NCBI GenBank assembly: GCA_946887385.1
Contig: CAMPKU010000250.1
Span: 1-5,606, forward strand
Source of the DNA: an uncultured Gammaproteobacteria bacterium
GTDB lineage: Bacteria; Pseudomonadota; Gammaproteobacteria; Rariloculales; Rariloculaceae
DNA length: 5,606 nucleotides
Direction of reading: 5' to 3'
In this document: positions 1 through 5,606 of the stretch, piece by piece
Numbering within the stretch: position 1 is the first letter of the stretch
Layout: every line of letters begins with the position of its first letter
Position numbers and translations under genes: made by a program
Notes under the pieces: model-generated
Databases searched by the model: none
What the model saw: only the letters and a program-made list of their open reading frames with translations
What the model was told of the DNA's origin: nothing

Positions 1-1
1 C

Positions 2-859
2 GAGCAGCTGCAGGTCCTCTCGTCCCTCCGCCTCGTCCGCGGCCGCGCCGTTGCGGCCGAAGTGGGCACGACGGCCGTGCAGGATCATCGCGAGCTCGTC
101 GGCCGCGTAGACGCGGTGACGATTGCGGCCACGACGGCGGAGCATTTTGCGCTCGCGAAGTTCTTTCTCGAAAACGGCGTGCACGTACTCGTCGAGAAGC
201 CGATGACGCGCACGAGCGCGGAGGCGGCGCAGCTCACGAAGCTTGCCGACGAGCGCGGCCTGAAGCTGCAAGTGGGGCACGTCGAGCGTTTCAATCCCGC
301 GCTGCTCGCCGCGCGCGAGACGCTGACGACGGTGCGCTTCATCGAGTGCCATCGGCTCGCGCCGTTCAAGGGCCGCGGCGCCGACGTCAACGTGATCCTC
401 GACGTGATGATTCACGATCTCGACGTGATCCTGTCGCTTGTCGACTCGAAGCCGGTGGCGGTGTCGGCGGTTGGCATTCCGGTGCTCATGGACGACGTGG
501 ACATCGCGAACGCCCGCATCGAGTTTGCGAACGGGGCGATCGCGAACGTGACGGCGTCGCGGGTGTCGACTACGCCGCAGCGGCGGTTTCGCGTCTTCCA
601 GCCGAATCAGTACGTCTCCATCGACTTCGGCGAGGGCGAGGTCCGCCGCGTCACGAAGCACGGCGACTGGCGCGAAGGCGGCACCCCGCTGCGCGAGGAA
701 ACGTGGAACCTCGAAAAGGGCGACGCCCTGCTCGCCGAAACCCAAGCCTTCGTCGATGCCATCGTCAACGACACGCCCTGCATCGTCTCGGGCGCCGACG
801 GCCTCGCCTCCCTCGAGCTCGCCGAAATGATCGGCGCCGACATCGCGCGCCGCCGCTAG
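2..859 (+). CDS. Gfo/Idh/MocA-family NAD(P)-dependent oxidoreductase (5' partial)
   Basis: The frame is open from the window edge to a TAG at 857-859, giving 285 residues. The GTG at 62 is an internal codon, so I treat the gene as truncated by the window. Family hallmarks are visible: the VLVEKP motif (Lys codon 197-199), which in this family packs against the nicotinamide; a GHVERFNPA motif near visible residue 92; and an IHDLD motif (His codon 413-415) carrying the usual catalytic histidine. The C-terminal alpha/beta substrate domain ends in a helix rich in Ala and Glu. The GxGxxG Rossmann motif would lie upstream of the window. The family oxidises or reduces sugars and related alcohols in the cytoplasm. 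The RFNPA-type motif recalls oxidoreductases found beside lpx genes, such as UDP-GlcNAc 3-dehydrogenase (GnnA), but that is a guess from memory and no lpx gene is in view. The segment between visible residues 12 and 13 looks shorter than usual (see findings). Confidence 0.85.
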   Translation, partial: EQLQVLSSLRLVRGRAVAAEVGTTAVQDHRELVGRVDAVTIAATTAEHFALAKFFLENGVHVLVEKPMTRTSAEAAQLTKLADERGLKLQVGHVERFNPALLAARETLTTVRFIECHRLAPFKGRGADVNVILDVMIHDLDVILSLVDSKPVAVSAVGIPVLMDDVDIANARIEFANGAIANVTASRVSTTPQRRFRVFQPNQYVSIDFGEGEVRRVTKHGDWREGGTPLREETWNLEKGDALLAETQAFVDAIVNDTPCIVSGADGLASLELAEMIGADIARRR

Positions 860-1148
860 ACCACCGGCGCCGCTCGGGTGGGCGATCCATGCGGGCGAGC
901 ATCTCGATACGTGCGCGGCTCGGGCCGTTCCCGCTTGCGCGTCTTCGTTGCCGGACGATTGCTGCGTGAGGCGGTCGGCCGGGGCCATAATTTCAGCGGT
1001 TTTCACCCAGAAACGAAGCGACCGCGGCATAAAGTTCCGCCCTATACTCGTCGGTGCCGTGGGAGAAATGCGAAGGGAGGCGAGTGTACCCCCTGAGCGG
1101 ATGGGCTTCTTCCGCGAACCGTTCACAGCTACTACGACCGAGGCTTTT
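860..1148. other. Spacer without a convincing gene; probable promoter region of the toxin-antitoxin module
   Basis: No reading frame here resembles a known protein. The antitoxin frame stays open upstream to 948, but that extension does not look like part of the family. A TATACT at 1043-1048 is a fair sigma-70 -10 match and CATAAT at 986-991 is another, but neither has a good -35 at proper spacing, so no promoter can be fixed. I saw no clear operator inverted repeat, tRNA or terminator for the upstream oxidoreductase. Confidence 0.35.
1140..1143 (+). promoter_or_regulatory. Ribosome binding site that decides the antitoxin start
   Basis: GAGG lies five bases before the ATG at 1149. The alternative in-frame ATG at 1101 has only a weak GAGCGG before it, which supports the shorter start. 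Confidence 0.5.
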
Positions 1149-1370
1149 ATGCGTGCAGTCGCGGACATCGAGAAGGAGATTCTGGCGTTGAACGAGGAGC
1201 AACGCGCTCAGCTGGCGGTGAGCATTCTCGACTCACTGCCGGGCGTCCTCGCCGATCCGGACGAGGGAATCGCCGAGGCGTTGCGGCGTGACGCGGAGCT
1301 TGATGCGGACCCAGAGAAGGCCCTTTCCCTCGAACAGCTAGATGGCTTGATCCGTGACCGGCGTAGGTGA
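1149..1370 (+). CDS. Antitoxin, 'addiction module component' family (PF09720-like)
   Basis: This 73-residue acidic protein has the typical layout of the small unstable antitoxins paired with RelE/ParE toxins. An N-terminal helix (about residues 4-17, IEKEILALNEEQ) is followed by the family signature RAQLAVSILDSL (about 18-29). An acidic linker with DPDEGIAEA follows, and a C-terminal basic stretch ends DRRR. By family analogy it binds and neutralises the toxin and probably represses its own promoter. The start at 1149 was chosen because the family begins about here and a GAGG lies at proper spacing; in-frame ATG 1101 and an upstream start at 948 are alternatives. Its TGA (1368-1370) shares one base with the toxin ATG (1370-1372), so the two are translationally coupled. 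It appears intact although its partner is broken. Confidence 0.8.
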   Translation: MRAVADIEKEILALNEEQRAQLAVSILDSLPGVLADPDEGIAEALRRDAELDADPEKALSLEQLDGLIRDRRR

Positions 1371-1611
1371 TGCGTCTCACATTTCATCCGAGAGTTGCCG
1401 CGGACGTCTCTCGGATCATGGACCACTATGAGGACGTGGGCGGCAAGCGGCTTGCTGAGGAAATTTACGCCGAGCTGCGCAGCTTCTTCCTGAAGGCGAC
1501 GCCCAGAGATTTCCATATCATTTCCTGTACCGCATCGTCAAAGACGGCGTAAGAGTGCTGGCCGTGCGTCATCACAGCCGGCGCCCGTCATTGGGCACTT
1601 CGCGCCGTTGA
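1370..1611 (+). pseudogene. RelE/ParE-family toxin, frameshifted and probably internally deleted
   Basis: The ATG at 1370 overlaps the antitoxin stop by one base (TGATG); a GTG at 1367 is also possible. The first frame begins MRLTFHPRVAADVSRIMDHY and runs through RSFFLKATPRDFHI, which is a ParE-like N-terminal half. It then leaves the family and stops at 1552. From about 1504 another frame (-1) reads QRFPYHFLYRIVKDG and VLAVRHHSRRP to a TGA at 1609-1611; these are the conserved ParE C-terminal strands. Stitched with a -1 shift, the product would have 80 residues against roughly 95-100 for the family, so about 15 middle residues are also missing. No slippery heptamer is seen at the junction, so programmed frameshifting is unlikely. 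Either the toxin is dead or the sequence carries an error here. The ancestral function, from the family, is inhibition of gyrase (ParE) or mRNA cleavage (RelE); the sequence does not say which. Confidence 0.8.
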
Positions 1612-1661
1612 CGCCGCCAGACTCACGTCTTGCTGACAAGTCGATCGCGATGCGAAGGGTG

Positions 1662-3064
<1,403 letters not shown>

Positions 3065-3065
<1 letters not shown>

Positions 3066-4159
3066 CAGTGCCGCCCTCCGCTGACCACCGGCAAGCGGAT
3101 CTGGAACACCGTGCGCCCGGGCTCGCTGACGAATTCGATAAGGCCGCCGTTGCGGCTCACGAGATCTTGCGCAATCGTGAGGCCGAGGCCCGTGCCCGTG
3201 GGCCGGCCCGTGACGAGCGGATAAAAAATAGTCTCCTTGAGCTCGGCCGGAATGCCGGGGCCGTTGTCCTCGACCTCGGCGGACAGCACCAAGCGATGGC
3301 GTTCGCCGCCGACCGTGAAATTCGTGAGCGCGCGCGTGCGGAAGATCAGCCGGCCGCTCTGCCCAAGCGCCTGCATCGCGTTACGCCCGACGTTCAAGAA
3401 CGCCTGAATCATGTGATTGCGGTCGACCGTGATCGACGGCAGGCTCGGGTCGTAGTCGCGCACGAGCTCCACGCCGGTCGGCTTTTCCGCCTCGATGAGC
3501 TGCGCCACGTGCTCCGTGATGCGGTGCAGGTTGATCTCTTCCGGCCGCGGCGCGCCGCCTGCGCGCAGGATGCCGTCGACGAGCGCCGCGAGCCGGTCCG
3601 CCTCCTCGATGATGACGCGCGTGTAGGCCTTCTGCTCCGGATCCGGCAGCTGCCTTTCGAGCAGCTGCGCCGCACCGCGCAACCCGCCGAGCGGGTTCTT
3701 CACCTCGTGCGCGAGCTGGCGAATGATGCGCCGCGACAGCCGCTGCTGCGCAACGAGCTCGGCCTCGCGGCGCACGCGGCGGTCGCGCTCGGTGTCGAGA
3801 AACTCGAGCACCACCGCGCTCTCGTGATCGAGCAACGCCACGCGGCAGTCGAGCACGATCTCGCGCTCGCCGATGCGCGCGGCGAACTCGTGCAGGCTGA
3901 ACGTAAGGCCCGTGGCCAGCGCACGCTGGCACAGCGCGAGCAGCTCCTGCGCGGGATGCACCACGTCGGCGAGCGGGCGCCCTAGCGTGCGGCGAGAGCT
4001 GATGCCGAACAAATTTTCGGCCGCAGGATTCAGATAGGTGACGAGCAAGCCGTCATCGACGACGAGCAGCGCCGTGGAAAGGCCCTGAAGAACGTGATCG
4101 GCGCCCGGCGCGCGGCGAGCGCGCCGCGCGGTGGCGGCGACGTCGGCGGCGCCCGAAAT
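3065..4159 (-). CDS. ntrB: Nitrogen regulation sensor histidine kinase NtrB (GlnL); start uncertain
   Basis: This is a soluble two-component kinase/phosphatase for NtrC, controlled by PII (GlnB) in the known pathway. Numbering from a proposed ATT start at 4159 (364 residues; E. coli has 349): a PAS domain spans about 22-125 (STALLVVDD, YLNPAAENLFG); the H-box LAHEVKNPLGGLRGAAQLL has the phosphoacceptor H151 (codon 3707-3709); the N-box is FLNVGRNAMQAL (254-265); the G1 box is VEDNGPGIP (296-304); and FYPLVTGRPTGTGLGL (312-327) holds the F and G2 boxes. No transmembrane segment is seen, as expected for NtrB. The frame stays open upstream to an ATG/GTG-type start at 4699, but that extension is out-of-frame translation of the DUF4124 gene and has no NtrB character. 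Between that gene's stop and the PAS domain there is no ATG, GTG or TTG in any minus-strand frame. ATT at 4159 gives an N-terminus of normal length but lacks a clear ribosome binding site. The TGA overlaps the ntrC ATG. Confidence 0.93.
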
Positions 4160-4188
4160 TGAGCGTCGGCTCGCGTCGTCGCGCTCGC

Positions 4189-4707
4189 CTAGTTGGGATT
4201 GCGCAGGCTGGTCTGCTGAACGAAGAACGTGCGGCTCGGCGAGCGCGTGACTTCCGCACCCGTCGAATCGAGGACGATCACTTGCAGCGTGTGCTCGCCG
4301 CGGAACACGTCGGGCAGCGTGCCGCTCAAGCTCGTGGTGTTCAGGTTGCGCCGCTGGCCGTCGAGCGCCAAGTCGTAGCGATGTCCCGGCAACAACCCAG
4401 GCTGAAACGACACTTGCACCGGAAGCATCCCCTCGATGTTCCAGAGCGTTTCCTGCTCCGCGGGGGACACGACTTCGACCCTGTCGTAAGGCGTGCCCGC
4501 CCGGTCGACGGGCGTCGGCGCACGCGCCAGTCGCGTCGGGCCTTCCGGAGTGAACGCCTGCGCACCGGACAACTCCACTTGCCGAGCCCCGGGGACGGGC
4601 CGGTCGGAGAAATGCACCGTGCCGTTGGCGTCGACCCACGTCCAGGCAGGCTCGCCGCTCGCGGCGGTTGCTGACAACGCGGACAATAGGATCAGCCACT
4701 TACGCAT
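4189..4707 (-). CDS. DUF4124 domain-containing secreted protein
   Basis: This 172-residue protein begins with a signal peptide: MRK followed by a hydrophobic stretch to about residue 13, with possible cleavage around 16-18 (TAASG). It is therefore probably periplasmic or envelope-associated. Residues about 20-45 carry the DUF4124 pattern WTWVDANGTVHFSDRPVPGA, which is widespread in Proteobacteria and of unknown function. The remainder (about 85-165) is predicted by eye to be beta-rich, possibly Ig-like, with YDLALDGQRRN and HTLQVIVLDSTGAEV. There is no catalytic motif and no cysteine for lipid attachment. It sits between glnA and ntrB, an arrangement I recall from Pseudomonas and relatives, and its stop lies about 30 bases before the proposed ntrB start. 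The only Shine-Dalgarno-like GGAG (4709-4712) is unusually close to the ATG, with a single intervening base. Confidence 0.88.
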   Translation of the reverse strand: MRKWLILLSALSATAASGEPAWTWVDANGTVHFSDRPVPGARQVELSGAQAFTPEGPTRLARAPTPVDRAGTPYDRVEVVSPAEQETLWNIEGMLPVQVSFQPGLLPGHRYDLALDGQRRNLNTTSLSGTLPDVFRGEHTLQVIVLDSTGAEVTRSPSRTFFVQQTSLRNPN

Positions 4708-4744
4708 GCTCCAAGCTTAGCGCCGAGCGGCGTTCACTGCCACT

Positions 4745-4779
4745 CGTGGCGGGGATCTTGAGAACCCCGCCACGTTTTT
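4745..4779 (+). terminator. Perfect 10-bp hairpin followed by T5 on the plus strand
   Basis: CGTGGCGGGG (4745-4754) pairs exactly with CCCCGCCACG (4765-4774) around a 10-base loop. TTTTT (4775-4779) follows directly on the plus strand. As an intrinsic terminator it would therefore act on rightward transcription, yet all neighbouring genes run leftward. In the leftward glnA-ntrB transcript the same stem forms but is preceded by A5 and followed by GAGTGG, with no U-run. It may still act as a 3' end stabiliser or a partial attenuator between glnA and the downstream genes. A weak leftward promoter, TTGGGC (4803-4808) with TCAAAT (4781-4786) at 16-base spacing, precedes it and could serve DUF4124-ntrBC; I cannot support that further. 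Confidence 0.6.
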
Positions 4780-4811
4780 CATTTGACAGAACCGCTTTTT
4801 GAGCCCAAGCG

Positions 4812-5606
4812 CTAGAGGCTGTAGTACATCTCGAACTCGACGGGGTGCGGCGTCATGGCGAAGCGGGTGATCTCCGCTTCCTTCAGGCCGATGTACGCGT
4901 CGATCGTCGAGTCACTGAGCACGCCGCCGGCGGTCAAGAACGCGCGATCCTTGTCGAGCGCCTCGAGCGATTGCTCGAGCGAGTACGACACGGTGGGGAT
5001 CAGCTTTTCCTCTTCGGGCGGCAAGTCGTACAGATCCTTGTCGCTCGGCGGCCCGGGATTGATCTTGTTCGCAATGCCGTCGAGACCGGCCATGAGCATC
5101 GCCGTGAACGCGAGGTACGGATTGGCCGTGCTGTCCGGGAAGCGCACTTCGATGCGGCGCGCTTTCGGATTCTGCACGTAGGGCACCCGAATCGACGCGG
5201 AGCGATTGCGCGCCGAGTACGCGAGCAGCGTGGGCGCTTCGAAACCCTTCACGAGCCGCTTGTAGCTGTTCGTAGACGCATTCGTGAGCGCGTTGATGGC
5301 GTGCGCGTGCTTCATGATGCCGCCGATGTAGTACAGCGCCGTTTGCGACAGACCACCGTAGAGGTCGCCCGTAAACAGGTTCTTGCCGCCCTTCGCGAGC
5401 GACTGATGGACGTGCATACCGCTGCCGTTGTCGCCGACGAGCGGCTTCGGCATGAACGTGGCCGTCTTGCCGAAGCTGTGCGCCACGTTGTGCACGACGT
5501 ACTTCAGCGTCATGACGTCGTCGGCCTTTTTGACCAGCGAGCCGAACTTCACGCCGATCTCGCACTGGCCGGCCGTCGCGACCTCATGGTGGTGCACTTC
5601 GACGAC
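4812..5606 (-). CDS. glnA: Glutamine synthetase type I, C-terminal part (5' partial)
   Basis: The 264 visible residues match the C-terminal part of GS type I (about 469 residues in E. coli); the frame runs off the window at 5606. The enzyme makes glutamine from glutamate, ammonia and ATP as a cytoplasmic dodecamer. Visible signatures are [14 protein letters not shown], the ATP/glutamate-binding [29 protein letters not shown] with the following [14 protein letters not shown] arginines, and the metal- and phosphate-binding [21 protein letters not shown] contains the tyrosine (codon 5028-5030) equivalent to the E. coli adenylylation site, so regulation by GlnE adenylylation is expected (GSI-beta). 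The C-terminus [11 protein letters not shown] is canonical and ends in TAG (4812-4814). It lies upstream of DUF4124-ntrB-ntrC on the same strand. Its promoter, where NtrC sites would be, is outside the window. Confidence 0.98.
   Translation of the reverse strand, partial: VVEVHHHEVATAGQCEIGVKFGSLVKKADDVMTLKYVVHNVAHSFGKTATFMPKPLVGDNGSGMHVHQSLAKGGKNLFTGDLYGGLSQTALYYIGGIMKHAHAINALTNASTNSYKRLVKGFEAPTLLAYSARNRSASIRVPYVQNPKARRIEVRFPDSTANPYLAFTAMLMAGLDGIANKINPGPPSDKDLYDLPPEEEKLIPTVSYSLEQSLEALDKDRAFLTAGGVLSDSTIDAYIGLKEAEITRFAMTPHPVEFEMYYSL

Noticed and set aside
878..1096. 72-residue plus-strand frame after the oxidoreductase
   Set aside because: It is Arg/Gly-rich with no domain character and no convincing ribosome binding site. 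It is consistent with random open frame in GC-rich DNA.
1084..1191. Small GTG-initiated frame (35 residues) after a GGGAGG Shine-Dalgarno-like sequence
   Set aside because: The spacer is only three bases, the product has no recognisable character and it runs into the antitoxin gene out of frame. It is most likely chance.
1579..1607. Possible hairpin CGGCGC/GCGCCG at the end of the toxin remnant
   Set aside because: It has no T-tract on either side, the loop is long, and it lies in the coding tail. It is insufficient as a terminator.
1370..1611. Programmed -1 frameshifting as an explanation for the split toxin
   Set aside because: There is no slippery heptamer or clear downstream stimulatory structure at 1500-1510, and the stitched protein still lacks expected middle residues.
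4190..4699. N-terminal extension of ntrB to give a 544-residue protein
   Set aside because: The extra part overlaps the DUF4124 gene out of frame and is an Arg/Ala/Pro-rich low-complexity shadow, while the DUF4124 frame has a signal peptide and a known domain.
4783..4788. Perfect TTGACA -35 box on the plus strand in the glnA gap
   Set aside because: No -10-like hexamer lies at 16-18 bases, and there is no plus-strand gene downstream in the window.

Overview
The window comes from a GC-rich proteobacterium, most probably a gammaproteobacterium. The best evidence is the gene order glnA, a small secreted DUF4124 protein, ntrB, ntrC, all on the minus strand. From general knowledge this order is typical of Pseudomonas-like and other high-GC Gammaproteobacteria. 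The conserved adenylylation-site tyrosine in GlnA fits a proteobacterial type I-beta enzyme. I cannot name a genus.

Layout. Positions 2-859 (+) are the 3' part of a Gfo/Idh/MocA-family NAD(P)-dependent oxidoreductase whose start lies before the window. A 289-base spacer (860-1148) shows no convincing gene. Positions 1149-1611 (+) are a small type II toxin-antitoxin module: an intact antitoxin of the 'addiction module component' family, followed with a one-base stop/start overlap by a RelE/ParE-type toxin gene that is broken. The toxin's N-terminal half is in one frame and its conserved C-terminal strand region in another. About 15 residues of the expected middle appear to be missing. On the minus strand, reading right to left, follow glnA (5606-4812, 5' end outside the window), a 104-base gap with a perfect 10-bp hairpin, a DUF4124 protein (4707-4189), ntrB (about 4159-3065) and ntrC (3065-1662). 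ntrC and the toxin remnant converge, with about 50 bases between them.

How the genes work together. NtrB is the PAS-containing histidine kinase and NtrC its sigma-54 activator. Under nitrogen limitation NtrB phosphorylates NtrC, which activates sigma-54 promoters, classically that of glnA (here outside the window). Glutamine synthetase assimilates ammonium and would be adenylylated by GlnE at the tyrosine encoded at 5028-5030. ntrB and ntrC overlap by one base (TGATG), which suggests coupled translation. The DUF4124 protein has a signal peptide and an unknown role in this operon.

Most of the window is ordinary core metabolism and regulation. The points deserving a second look are the dual-frame toxin remnant, the absence of any ATG/GTG/TTG start at the proper N-terminus of ntrB, the glnA-DUF4124 hairpin whose T-tract faces against the operon, and a probable gap in the Rossmann fold of the partial oxidoreductase. 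I found no CRISPR array, RNA gene, insertion sequence or evident new defence system.
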